NCBI GenBank assembly: GCA_023846275.1
Contig: CM043878.1
Span: 8,487,501 to 8,551,500, forward strand
DNA length: 64,000 nucleotides
Direction: 5' to 3'
Origin: Vanilla planifolia
Taxonomy: Eukaryota; Streptophyta; Magnoliopsida; Asparagales; Orchidaceae
Shown: positions 34,901-49,900 of the stretch, one piece after another
Numbering within the stretch: the first letter of the stretch is position 1
Layout of the letters: the number at the start of each line of letters is the position of its first letter
The notes under the pieces: generated by a model
The model's database searches: none
The model's input: only the letters and a program-made list of their open reading frames with translations
What the model was told of the DNA's origin: nothing
Made by a program: the position numbers and the translations under genes

Positions 34901-37900
34901 AATTTGCCTTGTTATTTTTGTGCTTGTTTATAAAGTAATATGTTTTTGTTATGCTCATATATATACAACATCATTTCTCTCCTAGTGGCATTTGTAATCT
35001 TAGACAAGCATTAAGTTTTACATATTACTAATAATCTATTTCCATTTCATGAGGTCTGGTTACAATTGCTATTTGCAGGCAACATTTCAACACTTCGAGG
35101 AAACCCTAACAAATTCTCCAACAGATCCTTCTGCTCTTGAAGTGAGTCAATTTGTATTTTTTTTCTTGATAGTATTCAGCTTATCGTAGAAAATTAAATG
35201 CTTTTTGGATCTTTTTCTTCAACATTTCATTTATTTACCCATAATGAGAGATATAGAGAGAAATGTAGAAATATTTGTTAAATAAACATTCAATTAATAG
35301 GGTCTTAGGAGTTAGAGCTAGCTTGCTTAAAATGTTAGAAGGAATCTCCATTTACTTGATAGCAAACATGAGTTGTTTCAATATGTTTGTTTGTTGGTTG
35401 GTTTTTGAGGTTTAGATTGTAGTATCTTCGTTTGAAGGCTTTGTTGAATATATGATGATCTTTATGACCATGTTCAAATATTTAAGTTTATTCTTGTTCA
35501 TGACCAGTGAGATATATAACATATAATAAACAATGACCTAAAAGAACTGCAACATTTTTTTTTTTTTTTTTTTTTTTTTTGCTTTTGAAGCAAGTTGAGT
35601 CCTTTTGTGGCTTCTGCATGCAGTAATGTGTGGTGCAGGTAAGTGATCATGCAATGTTGCCAATTCATTATAGTAAATTAACTAATTTATTGTTGTGAGC
35701 ACAACGTAGATCCATTTGGGCAAATGAAAGTAGTCTTCTGCATTATATAAACAGTAAACATGTGCATTTTGATCATGCAATGTTGCCAATTCATTATAGT
35801 AAATTAACTAATTTATTGTTGTGAGCACAACGTAGATCCATACGGGCAAATGAAAGTAGTCTTCTGCATTATATAAACAGTAAACATGTGCATTTTGATC
35901 AAATTTTACATTAACCCAGATACAATAAATTTCTCCTATTGTTGATATCTCCAAATTATTAATAAAATTGTTGATTTGTCAGTCCAAGATGATTTACCAT
36001 GAGGCAAATTTTGGATTAATTGTGTAGAGCAGAAAGAAAATGCTCTAATTTTAATTAATGTAATATAAAGAATGGGAATGAAGAGATGAGAAAATAAGAG
36101 AAGATGAAAATGAGGTGATAGCAAGAGAGAACTGTCAAATTTGGTTGACCCAGGCTAAATTTGTCCACAAAGTGGCCCAATTCCTGGTATGAGAGGTTAG
36201 AAATAGTTTCCAAAATACATTTAATGAATCATTAATTGTCAACAGCATCGCTTTGAAAAGAAATTTTTTATATCTTATTCCCAAAACAAAGACCCTTATT
36301 TATAATACGGAATGAGTTAGTTGAAGATACAAGTTATTTGACAATTAAGAATGATATTCTAATACTTTTTCTCAAACTGTAGCATAGATATTATCTCCAA
36401 CTTATTACAAAATGTTGGAAAAATTAGATGCACATGTCTAGGGTTAAATTTCTTAGGACAAAAAGGCATAGCCATTAGGACTTTTCTTTATAATATAACG
36501 TTCTTGACAACATGAGAATCAATTTTGAATCATTGATATAATCATGAAAAATAAGAATGTTGATAATTGCCCAACTATTACAAAATAATGTTGTAGTCTT
36601 GTGTATGGGAAACCCTGGATTTTCCAAGCATTTTTACCCACTTTATTTCACAAGTAGCTTAGGGTTAGTATTAAGCTTTTGCTCTATTTTTAGTAACAAC
36701 AATATGTTTTTTTAAATGTCCTAATATTTTCACTTATGAAAATATAATATTTAGAATTATATTTTTGTTTCATCTATTGAGCCAATATAATTTATATTTG
36801 ACGTTGACTCCACGTCAAGCTTTTTGTTTTTTGTAAATAGTAGGCATTTTCTTGTATTTTTTTTTATGTATCTTAGGACTTTTACAACAACATGCCAGTG
36901 TTTGGTTTTGGGAGCTTCCTTTTTTTGGTTCACCATCTTTAGGCAATATCAAGTCTGAGTGACTTTGACATATATATGATTCCTAACAGGTCATCTTTAA
37001 ATGGAAAAATTTTCATAAAATTTATTTTGATGTTCTTGGATCTAGTTTTATTATGGGTGTCAGAATGTTTGCATCCAAAAGGTTCAGTTTTCTCAAGTAA
37101 ATCCATTACTTGTTTTTGAATAAGTGACAATCCTTTTTTTAATGCAGAGTCATTCCCATGGAAATATTTAGGATAACCAAGATTTATTGTAAGAAATCCA
37201 TTTGGCATTATTGTTTTACTTCAAAAATCCTACGGTCACTTTAAGCAAGAAGAACCACTGCCAACTTAGGTGCTGAGGTGACAAATCCAAATGATGTATG
37301 TTTAACAAAGATAAATTGATTACCTTTTCTGTGTACACACTAATTTCAACCAGAACTTTGTAGGACTAGCAAAAAAAAATGCTTTCAGGCTTTGTTTAAA
37401 TTCATAAATAACTTAGAAAATTTTCATATTGAGTTTTCTATGATCATTATGACCTTGTGGTTGCTTAATTTATAGAATTTTCTAGGATCTCCATATAGAG
37501 AAAAACATTAGTAACACTCATGTAATGTATTACCTGTCCCATTATTGATGGTAATAGATAGGAGAATACAAAAAAAAATTGAATTGTTAACAACAGAGAA
37601 GTTATCAAAATAGTCAACACCATGGATCAACGTTTTGGCAAAAAGGCATGCTTGATATTTATCAGCATTGTCATCAAGTCAAAACTTTATAATGACATGG
37701 ACCATTGATACCTATAGGAGTAACCAAGTCCCATTGCCTATTTCCAATTAGGTTATTGTAGTGCATCTTATTATGTTTTGGTATAAGAATATGTGTGACA
37801 AGAGAGCAAAATTATAGTGGCTCGTAAAAAGATGAGCAAAGGACATATAATTGAATAAGATGGAGCTATTGTAGAACAGTATCCCTTTGGTGAAGCAATG

Positions 37901-40900
37901 AGAAAATGATTTTCTAGATCTTTGCCATGCAAAGGAAGCTCAAGAAAAAAAAAGGATTTATAGTTGAATGTGTCCGAGCAAGAGGGTGAGGTATATAAGT
38001 ATCCATCTATGGAAGTGTTGGAATAAGTGGGACAACAGCATGAAGCAGAATTAAAGGGTTTATTGAAGAGATAATAGAGTTTACAAAGCGTGATATTTGC
38101 AAATGAATAACATAATGAGTTCAAGTAATATCAAGAAGAGATGACAATGTTATTTCTTTGCTTTGCCATTTTTTTTGAAATTTGCATGAATATGAACTTT
38201 GGTGGGCATGTAATTTGTTGTGCACAAAGGTTGAAATTGGTTTTGAGCAATTTCTAGAACATTGTTAGTATGAATAAATTCGTTGTTGATAGAAACATTA
38301 AACTTTTATTTGTTGATAAAAAATTAATGCTTAACAAGATAAACTCAAGTGACTAAAGAATCAACATCAATAAAGGTGACAAATATCTTGTTACTTAGTA
38401 AAAACATAAAAACATAAAAACATAAAAACATACTTGGTTTACTAAATGTTTGAGTGAAATAACTCAAAAGGAAAACTACAACAATGATAATAAAGAGAAA
38501 AGTTAGACCTATTATGCTTGTCTAACTTGCAAGCATTATTCCATGACAAATCACAAACATTGTCTCTACCAAGGTGCCTTATCCTTAGGAAAGGCCCAGT
38601 TGTCACCTTCTCCCAACCTTCCCATTGCCCTTTCCATTTAGCTGTTCTTCCTCCTCGAGAGCTCTGTCACTTCCTTCTTCCCTTGGGCCTTTGGCCTTTA
38701 CCTTCGTATTGAAATGAATTCGGTAATGTTAAGTCTTGAAATGATATTTGATTAAGAAATTGGGAACTTAAAAAGCATCATTATGGGCTATATTATGAAA
38801 GAGTGGTATAATAAGTTTTCTAAGAGCATGAGTGTAGTTACTATTATCAATACAATAATGAAAATAGATGACATATCAAGTGAATAAAAAAAATGATGAT
38901 TACCAATCATATGATTAGAAACACAAAAATCTAAATCCTAACACGTACCAACATGAAAAGTAGTATTAGCATGCCTATATATGTAGGCAACATGAGTGGC
39001 GGAGATTGGTATCGAGGATGCTAGAGAAGACAACCATAAGCCTCTTATGGAATATTGTGTTGTAATGATTCAGAGAGAAAGAAGCTAAATTTACAATTAA
39101 AATAAGTTTTGCATATGGGTTACAGCAAAACATATCCTAACATCAATCAAAGAGATTATTTGATCTACCATAAGAAGAGAAAAGAAGAAATGATGGATGA
39201 CTATGGCCAAGATCCGAAGCACATCCACTTCAACCAAGGCTAGCACGTTGACCATGAGAGCTAGCAACTAGAGCAATCTTGTTAGAGTTGGAAGCAAGAG
39301 TTTGGAGCTTTTTAACAAATATGTAGAAAGAAGAAATATTAGTTTTTTTTGGAGTAAGTCAATTCATTAAAGTCCTAAAATTGGTTGTTTAGTGAAGCAT
39401 GATGGTAGATGCTACAAACGGTGCGATAGAATTTAAATAGTTTAATGAGTTAGATGGAGTAAGAACATCCTTTTCTAATGAGTGCTAGATGGAGTATTTA
39501 ATGCTACCATTGTTTTTGTAGGACAAGTATCTAGATGTTGTAGTTTTCCATGCAGACCAAGAAGAATCGACTATTCTTAATTATAATATATAGTCTGTAC
39601 TATTAAAATTGATAATTTCATGAACAATTGAATTTATCTTTGACTTGCTTGAAAAAGTTAGAGCGAGCCATTATACCATCAAAATGATGAACAGATTATC
39701 ATATGAAATAGCTTGAACTATAGGGAGGAGTAAGGAAAAAAGAATCATTGTCAATAAAAGTAACATCTCAATAGTCAAGTCTAATAGAATTATAGCATCA
39801 TCAAGCATGTGGGATCTTTTGATTAACTATAACAACAACATTTTGAAGCCTCTAGATGTCAACCTTCCTTTGCGTTACACCTAAGTTAGCTTGAGAAGCA
39901 AGGTGGTGGGTGCAAACACTTGGTGCTCATGAGGAGTATCAACAACCTCTATTATGGGGCTTGCAAGAGATTGCCACACATTTGCAAGGTTTGTAGGAGA
40001 TCACGTGGGAAGCAGGTGTGAGAGATCTCAAGGGTGCAGATGAATGGGGGCTCATGCAAGCAACTTGTGCACAATGGAGGAGATGAATAAAGGGATAAAA
40101 GAAGAAAAATTAGGTTTGTAGAGCCAAAATGAAAATAATGAAGAAAAACAATAGTTTAGCTAGTGCTTAGGATAAGCAAAACCTGGTATTGATACCATGT
40201 GGAAAGAAGTTTTGTCTCATTCAATAACAATGTTCCTCATTTATAATACAAGGGGGCATACATAATTCACTAGTTGAAAATGTCACATCATTGAGACATT
40301 TTTTTTTTCTAATACATCACATTGTACTCTAATGTTCTAATACATCACATTGTACTCTTCATTGCTTCTAAACATTTGTTTCTACAATGGATGGGAAGTC
40401 TTATGTGACATTGCATCTTATCTTCCTTATAACTTATGATGCAAATACCTGGTTTTCAAATATACAAAATTGTTAAAACACTTCTTTATAATCTATTACT
40501 TACATTTATTTTTTTTTACTAGTCCTGCAGGGGGCAGCAGTTACATTGGTCAATTTGGGGGAATATGAACGTGCATCATCTCTTCTAGAGAAGCTAATCA
40601 AGGTTCCTTAGATGTTATATTTCTGTTTAAACCCGTTGCATTGGATGTTGATCAGGCTTTGCTTTGAGTTAAATTGTATGCTGTTTTGAAACATGATTTT
40701 ATTGCCAGGAAAGGCCTGAAAATTCTGAGGCATATCGCCTACTTGGTGAAGTGAAATTTGAGATAAAAGATTATGAGGGGAGTGCTTCTGCATATAGGAC
40801 TAGCTTATCTGTTAGTATGAGTGGAATTTCTTTATAAAATTTCTTTTGTGCACTGCTTATTTATATTTTAAGTTACAGATTTTTATTAAGTCCAATATGA

Positions 40901-43900
40901 TCTTTTTTGAAAATAAATGATTAGTTTATTTATATAATCTATGAGAAAAGCAGGCTTCTATTTACTGTTTATTTTTAAAGGTATGCAAAAAGGAAGTTTC
41001 TAATACCCCTTATTTTAGATTTTTTTTATTATTTCTCTAATCGCATACTTAAGGTTGCCAATTTTTTTATTCTGTGATTATAAAGGTTATATTGTTAAAT
41101 CCATCACAGAACTGTAAAAGCCTGGATTTTGAAGTTCTTCGTGGGCTTACAAATGCATTGCTTGCTGCTAAGAAGCCTGATGAGGTCAGTTGCTAATCTC
41201 ATGTTCTTTCTTTATGTTCATTTATTGTGAACATCTTCTATTGGAGCTCTGATGGGTATCATATGGGGAGATTTAGATATGGTCTAGCTTGTTGGTACTC
41301 AATTTGAATATAGCATTATATTCTGAACTTTGGTTCTGCTTAAAGGGTTCATAATGATTATTCCATTAACATTGTACGCACAGATCATTAATCAGTAGTC
41401 AAATTATCCATCATCGTCATTATTATTTTGTATTCCATCTATTTGGATTGATCTTATGAATCTATATTCTTTTTCATTTCTTTTGTATGCAACTGGCAAT
41501 GTCAACTCCAGATTTCATGATGATTATTCTATTAACATAGTACGCATTGATCATTAATCAGAAATCAAATTATCCTTCATCATCATTATTATTTTCTATT
41601 GCATCTATTAGGATTTATCTTATGAATAGATTCTTCATCATTTCTTTTCAGTGCAACTGGCAATGTCAACTCTAGATTTTCTAGGAATTGTACTGGTTAA
41701 AATGTACAGTATGCTGATTGATTTTGCCATTTCTGTGATGAATTTTGAGCTTTAGTCTTAACCCAAAGACTTTTCAATTATTTGAGCGAATCTATAGAAT
41801 AAGGAGCTCTATCTTTGAAGCGGAGGTTCAGTTTTAAGTTTGATTTCCTTATCGTCGTGGGTTTCCCCATCCAAGATGCTTTTCTGTGTAATTTTCCTAC
41901 AGTGATATACCTCTGCTTATAGGATCATATAATTTGATTTTTAGTAGAAGCATTATGTTTTGTGTGTTTGAACAATTTTCTGTGTTGGTTGATATTGTGT
42001 ATCAAAATTTTAGTAGCAAAGAGTTTTGATACAATGCCAATGAGTTATGTCTGGAATTCCTTCTGAACTTGTAGGACTTCGCTTGTTTTATGTTCATTGT
42101 CGCCTTAGCCATTATGTTGGTTGTAGTCGAGCAAAATTTTAGTGAGATTTTGGCTTGTTGTTGTGCAGCTTAGCATAGCTGAATTCTCGCTTGCTTTAGC
42201 CCTCTGAAATGACTGTTTTTTTAGTCTATTGATCAATAAGATTTTATGTGCTTTAGCAAAGCTCTCTCTATTCATTGTCATGTGCCTTAGCTCTAGCGCA
42301 GTGTGGCTTTGCATGGTTAAAAAGCACCTTTTGCCTTGCAATGTTTTTTATGCATGTCTAAGACCTGGCATAAATTTAATCTTAAATTCTAGAAGGTAGT
42401 TTTATTTGATTTACTTCATGATCTGATCAAGGCTATTTTGGTTACTTTGGCAATTCTTCTACCAAGCATTTTAACTTCATTTGCGCATTTTTTGCCTACT
42501 CATATTTATAAATTCATTATTTCCTGAGAAAAACATTTGACTACATTTTCAACTTCAATTTCAATTTAATTGTTTGAATTCCTATTTGGTTGTTTTGCTG
42601 GTTAAAAGTCAGTGTGACCAAAGGCTATTTTTCTGCAGATGTTAAGAAATGAGCTTTATCTTGGATTTTACTATATGTGTTCTACGTTAGTTATTTGATA
42701 AATGCAAAATTCAATAATGTAGGATAGGGTGGTGTGAGGATAAAAATGGATGAAATCAAATTAAATTGGAGATTGTCACAACGGAATGTTGGCAGTTGAA
42801 GCTGTGAGAGATGTCCAGAGTCAGAAATAATGGGCTAGGTCTTGTGTCCATTTGAGCTCCACATTCCCTCATGAATTTAACCAAGCATCATGCTCAAAAA
42901 ATCCATTTGGCAAAACCATTGATGTTGACAAACTAGAAGGGACAAACAAGAAGATTCAAGTTCAGCAATACTGTGGGCATGAAGAAAACGTAATAAATTA
43001 CCAGATGTTGATTCTAGAATATGACATGAAAAACATATTTGGGAAGGTTCCATGCGTTGTTATACTAGCAGATTTTGACAAGTTTGTTGTGGATTAGCAA
43101 CAAATGGTAAGACTTGTCAAGGGAGGCTAAATATTGTGTACACACATTGGAGAAGTTGTTATCTTATGACAATGGTAACGGAGGATTGTTGCTTGTAGAA
43201 GCTCATCATCATTGACATCATCTCCATAAGGCTTAGACCTAAGTCATGGAAAAAACAAGTTATAGCAACAATTTGCAAATGGCTGTCATTGTGATGAATG
43301 TGGTGGTGGCTAGCATTGTCATATTCATGTGTGAGAAGTTACCACTAGCATCCCCACTCTGTTATAGGTGCACATTGTATCAAGGATGATATGGAAGTTG
43401 AAGTTTATTTTTGAGGCCATGGCTCAAGCTTCTATTTAAGTAAAATTGATATTCTTGTGAAGTATTCATGGAAAGTGATGTCATAATTCTGTTAAAGAAC
43501 GGGAAGGAAGTTTTGATGGTCATGCTCAACGCTTGAGTTTCATGCAAAATATGAAATTGGAAAACATCATCAATTGGAGAGTTCAGAGTTGTTGCTATGA
43601 TCATGCTTATTCTTAAGATTGTAATATGATGCGTGCTGAGCCATGTGTTCAATTCCTAGTGATTAGGTCGTGTTTGTTGTGCTATAGTCATGGCTTAGAG
43701 CCATAAAGACATTATGGAGGTGATATTGAGCTATTAAGAAGACAAACTAAAGTGTTATTGATGATGGATTATTGTGGAGTGAATGTAAGCCATTAATCGT
43801 TGCTTAATCTTTCAGAAGCAAAGAATTTGAAGCATATCTCGAACAAATTTCCTGTGGAGTTGAAGTAGCTAGGTAATAATAATTATCACTTGGTATTATA

Positions 43901-46900
43901 TCAAACTACCTTGCTGAATTTTTTTATGGAAATGATAGTGTCAAAGAACTTGGCATGGAATAATGAAGTTCATTAAGATAATCTTGTTTTCTTGTCATGG
44001 TAGGCATATTTCTTGAGAATTTGGCATGGTGTTTCCTAGGTAAGTTCCTTTGAAAGTCTTAGAAAGTCATGATTGATTACTTGAGTTTTCTTTTGTGGAA
44101 GGTATTGTGAATTGTCATGCAAGATAAAGGAAATCATGTTTGACATGGTTAACCTTGAGAACAAGTGTAGAAGATGTTTATGAGGGGTAGAGAACAGGCC
44201 ATAGTTAAAGGGAAAATACTATGATGCAATTGCTCAAGAAAGAAAACAAAGTGATGTAAGGTAAGGACGAACAATTAGACATGAACATAAAGATTATGAA
44301 TTACATGAAAACAAATGCAATTTGGGCTTATATTGCATAAAAAAAGTGTTATCATAAGTTCACATAAACCATGACAAGAAGAACTAGTTATTATCCAAAT
44401 GTGCTAACTATGAGCTAATCAAAGAGGAATATATTAAGCAATCATGAAATAAAACTACTAGAATAGTTAGGTAATTAGAGATATGAAGTCAAAATGATGG
44501 TATGTGGTTTATGATTTGTGACATATGATAAGTGGTATATATTAGATGATACATTAATATAAGTGTCCAAAATATTCAAAGATATATATAAAAATCTTCA
44601 AGAAGTAGATAGAAAATTTATTTTTGTATTAAATAATTACTTATAATCTCCTATTTAAAGAATTTTTTATAAATGAATAAATGATGAATTAGTTGTAGTT
44701 AAGAAAATATATTGTTTAGTGGTTTGAATATTTGAGTTGGCCTAGTGGTATTCTCTTGGATTCTTTGGTGTGTGAATCATTATTTTTTTTATCCTTTCAA
44801 CTCTATTTTTTCTTCATATAATTCACTTTTCATTATGTTTAACTCAAGCAATTATTTTATTCAATCACACTGCCTGATCCTTTCTCCAACGTCACAAAGC
44901 AGATTATATTAACTTCTTCATCGATGTACTTGGTAGTTGTGTTGGTACAATTTTATTAACATAGGTGTTAAGAAGTTGAATTTTTTTACTTCTGGGCATT
45001 GGGCATAAAGACTAAATAAAAGAAAAGGCAGTGTATCATCAAATTAGGTGAGTTGGAGTGCATACAATGGGGTTTCATGGGCTTACCATGAGATCAATAG
45101 GAGTAGATGTGACCTTGTATGACTTGGACATTTTCTTGCATAATTGGAGAGTTGGCATTGATATCAAAATTTGGATGTGGAGTCCTTGAAGAAGCATAAT
45201 AAAATGGGAAAAGGAGTAAGAATTTGTGTATGAATTACCAACCATTCATACAGGTTATCTTTGTTTTGAATGTGGTTTTCCATTTATTCCCAACATGCAT
45301 TCCAATTTCACCAAAATCACTTAGTAGATATATCTTTGTGAATATGTGTGCTTCTATCATTATGTTGAGCATATAATCTATTCCTGGAATCAAGAATGAC
45401 TGTTTAATAGTTATTTTATTAATAATTCTCGATTCTATATACATCACAACTTTTGTTCTCCTTTTGGATTATATGCATAGGTAAGACACATGAAGACGTG
45501 CTATCACATATAAATCTTTTTTCAAAAATCTCATTAAGTTGATTAATCTATTTAGTGTGTTTTATTAGGTAAATTTGATAATTTGATGGATTTGGTAAAA
45601 TACAAGGTCAATGGCATGTTTTATGTCTAGTAATAGAGGTATAGAGTTAGACAGCTTTGTTGGGCACATCTTCACATTCATCTAAAAGTAGAAACCTCTG
45701 TAGGAATGCTAAGAATTCCAAAAGAGTTGTTTCCAACCTCAATGGAGGCCAAAGCATAAACTATTCCTTCAATGTTTCCCTTTTCAAATTGGTGGAACAT
45801 TTTTTTTTCTCACTTGGAATCTAGGTTAGTTGTTTCTTTGCTCTAAGTTTTAGGTAGTAAGCATTAATGTTAGGTTGTGTTTGTTATGCAAAAATATGCC
45901 TATGTTTGATTTTCCACATGTGGTAATATATGGATCAAAAAGCCAAGTGTGGCCTAAGATGATGTGCGCAACACTCATAGATAAGATGCTGCACCATGCA
46001 TGTGAGCAACTTACTTGGATGTTTCAAAGGAAAACCGAAAATTGAATTCTTATTTATAGATTCACCATTCATAACATGTGCCTCATCCAAAGGACCTTTA
46101 GGCTTGCTTGATCTACAGCCTCCTAAACTTCTTGATGTGGGTAAAAGCATCTTGTTGCTACATTGTAGCTTGAATAGCACTCCTTTGTGCAATCCCAATA
46201 ATCTTATGTCTATTGCTTATCCTAACTACGTTGTCATTTGTTTGTTTTTGTGAAAAAGCTAGGTCTTCAAGTTTGAAACTCTTTTGCATTGGATCATCCA
46301 TAGGTCATTCATAGGTATGTCTATGGCAACAAAACTTTGATACAAATTTTCCATTGTGGCAAACAAAATTTATGATAAGTTATGGGAAGAGGATACACAT
46401 ACCTTCATGGAGTTGTGAACTGCAGGGCAGCTACTTAAATGTATGCATTTAGGTGATTTACAATGGATGATGTAAAACCAGCAAGCAAACATCATGTCAC
46501 AACAATCTCCATGGCAAGTTTGAGAGAAGGCCTATTGTGATTTATGAGTTCATACAAAGGCATGCAAATATCAACTTTATATCAACCAAGCTAATAAGTT
46601 TGTTAAAACCACCTAAAGATCAGAAAACTAAGTCTCCATTACGAGTGAAAGCAAGGAAAAAGTATTATTTTATCAAACAAGAAAGCATAGTGATTAAAAA
46701 TCCAAGCTAGCATGTAAGAGCATGAACATCATCACTGACTAGATTTCACCAAATGTAACAAGAGATCATTGTTAAATAGATGATTCGACACAAAAAAGAA
46801 AGGCTAAGAACCAATAGAGAAAAATTAGGTTGTAGGTACTATAACAATTCACCTTCTATTACCATGATCAAGGCATCTCACCATGAATCTCACAATTGAT

Positions 46901-49900
46901 TCATTACCAAATGCAATGAGCATGACATTTCTAGAAATATTTTAGCAATAAATCTCTATAAAAAAATGTAAGAGGCCTCTAATGGAGAAATAAATAGGAC
47001 CTAAGTAATTTAAGAACCGCTCTGGCCATTCAAAATTGTGGCATGAATTTCACCCACCACATCTTTAGCTACAAAGCAAGTCAACTCTAAACCACCAAAA
47101 TTAAACTAATGTTGATGTAATGGCCACGTGTGTTTACAAAGTCTCATGAAACAATCTATATAGATCACCCAAAGTGATTCAACCATTGTGACAGTTTGCC
47201 TAAGTTTAGCCCCGTTGTGCATGCTTCTTTATCAATTTGATTGAATACAAATGATCCTATCAATTAAGAAAGCATGGGGATTCTAGCCTTAAGCTAACAT
47301 GAGGTATGATACAACCATGAGTACAACATAAGCACCAAAGCTAAGATATGGACCCAAGTCTCTATTGGGTGAGGCGGTCTGGTAATCCATTAGTTCTGCT
47401 ATTAGCCTATTGCTTTGGCTATCAATGAGAATGTTCGTATGGACAGTCCAAATTTTGCTTTGTTAGGAAAACTAGTATAAATGTGCTAATCATGATTAAT
47501 AAAGTTTGTGAGTGATCTTAGTATATAAATGTAGCATTAAGGTTGCAAAAATTTTAGAATAGAAAGAGAATTAGATGGATTTTGAGACGTCTCATAAGAT
47601 GTGTTATTTTGCAAAATTTTTTAAATTTTGAAAGTAATTACATATTTGGATAGGCCTTGTCAAGCCACTCCAATAACATTTGTTTTGGTTCATTTGCGAT
47701 TTATTTAGAATTAATATGAATTTTTTAAATTTAGAAGTTAAATAAATAAATAAATAAATAATCAATTAATTAATTAATTAATTAATATGTCTAATATAAA
47801 TCCAAAGATAGATTGATGCCACCACTTCTGCATTGTGTTTCCCTTCTACTTCTGCATTGTGTTTCCCTTCTCACTCTTGGTTGGTTGTCGTTGAAAAGGG
47901 ATTGGAATCTAATCGATAATTCAAAGATCTTAACAAGTACTATGGAGGAAGGGAATCGTCCATTGATTCTAGATCTGACCATAGTCTTTGAAATAAAATC
48001 CTTATCATTAGAATGTGTCAAATGAGGTTCGGCTGATGGAAGAGATTGGAATTGTAGTTGACATTAAAGAGGTTAGTGACATTTGAGGAGTTGACATTGA
48101 AGAAGCTTGCCACTTGTTATGAGGAAATTGTGTGAGGCTTCTAATATGGGGAGTGGTTGCCATCAAATCGATTACCTGCTTAGAATAATTTGGGATTTTC
48201 CTTTATTGTTATAGTTGATCAAGAAAAAGGATTTGGAAGATTTTTGTGCACCTTAGCTTGTGTTGCTTGCCGATGCTTGTTGTCAGGATTGTACCAAGGT
48301 AGAGGTGATGGATTTTGTCCTTCGATGTGGGTTCTTTGAGGTTACTAAGCATTAGTTTTCATTGTCAGTTAGAATAATGTTGAGGTGGTGGTATTTTGAT
48401 TATTGAGATCTTTTTGGTGATCCTTAAGCAACAATTTCTTGATATAATGCTTGCTATTCTTCATTGAGCTTGTATTGTGGGGTTGCATAACCTTTTTTGG
48501 TTGTTGTATGTTGAGATTGCAAAGTGAAAGATAGGGTGGGTTATTGGCTTTGATGTTTGCATGAAGGTGGTGGAAGAGGTGAATAGTGGAGTGAACAGTT
48601 GAATTAGGAAAGGTGAGGAAGTCGACGATGATATTGTAGTGAATGCTTAAACTTAAAGCTCAGATTATGATGAAGTTATGGTGGTTGTTGCCTGAAGTGG
48701 GAGGCTAAGGGGGCAAAGATGATGTACCCGAGGGAGATGTCGTGGGCATTCAACTAGGAAAAATTCATGTTCACGTGTCACAGTTGACTTGAGCATGTTC
48801 CTTGTTATATTGGGCATGTTAAAGTCGTGGAGAAGTTGTTCTTTTGTTATTAGGTTGTGTTCTTATAGATTAAACTCTTGGTAAAAACCTATAGAAGTTA
48901 AACAAAATAGAAGTCCTAAAGTTAGGTGAGACTAATGGCATTTGTATGGGAGTTGTTCAAAGCAAGGATGTTAGGAAACAAAAGGTGGAAAGTTATAGGT
49001 CTTACTTTTGATATAGGAGAAGTTTAATTGATGTTGAGTACTTTTTTACTACCATGGCTGGTCGAGATTTAGACTGCATTGTTAGAAGAAATTTAAAGTT
49101 ATATTAATGAGTGGGACATGTCAAAAATGAATTAATCGAACATGTTATGATGTTCCTCATAATTTTGTTAACGAAGTTGATTTACTTGGAATTGTTGAGC
49201 CATTCAACAATGATGTCCTACAAAAACATTTGAGTGGTTTTAAGTGCTTTGATCTAGTTAATTTTAGTTGGGAGACTTGTTTTCACAAGATTAAGGAATG
49301 TTATATAGTTGCTAATTGTAGTGGGGAGTGATGTTAGTGACTTTGTTTTGGGGATGTTTAGGTAAGTTACTAGAATATTTGATGGGCTTGGAGCTAAGGG
49401 AAAGTGATGAAGAATTGAGTCCTAACTCTAAAAGAAAAGTCTAGATAAGAGAATGAACAACATCTAATAGTCTAAATAAATTTATTAACTATGATATGGA
49501 TGTATTATCATTATATCCTTGACATATGTTATATTCTTATACATCATCATTTCATGTGGTAATTTTAGCATAGATTTAGATGATATATGGTTTGGATTGC
49601 ATATAACTTATTATGTTGCTTTTCTTTATTATATTGTACATTATATTCAATAATGCTTTATATGTCTCATATGTACTTATGGCAACAAGAATGATAATGA
49701 TAATTGATAAATAATTGAAATAATAATATAAAAAATTTGATAAAACATTATGATATTTTGCCGTGGTACGTGAAATAAGGTTTATGAGATGGTATGTTAT
49801 GTGTGTGATATGGGTATTCCTGTGACATTATTTGAAGGTATGATGACTGGAAAATATAAGGATTGTCATTAGTGCTTTGTGCAAGGCAATAGATATTGGT

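Larger units (their letters stand above)
36250..40480 (-). mobile_element. Ty1/copia retrotransposon, antisense in intron 8 (decayed)
   Basis: The minus strand carries integrase, RT and RNase H remnants in Ty1/copia order. An LTR-like repeat pair flanks them: 36250-36430 and about 40199-40480, both containing ATTTATAATAC (36298/40239). Next to the right repeat, GATACCA at 40191-40197 is the reverse complement of the TGGTATC of a tRNA-Met primer site. The 5' LTR is therefore at the high-coordinate end. Outer borders are approximate. Confidence 0.7.
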
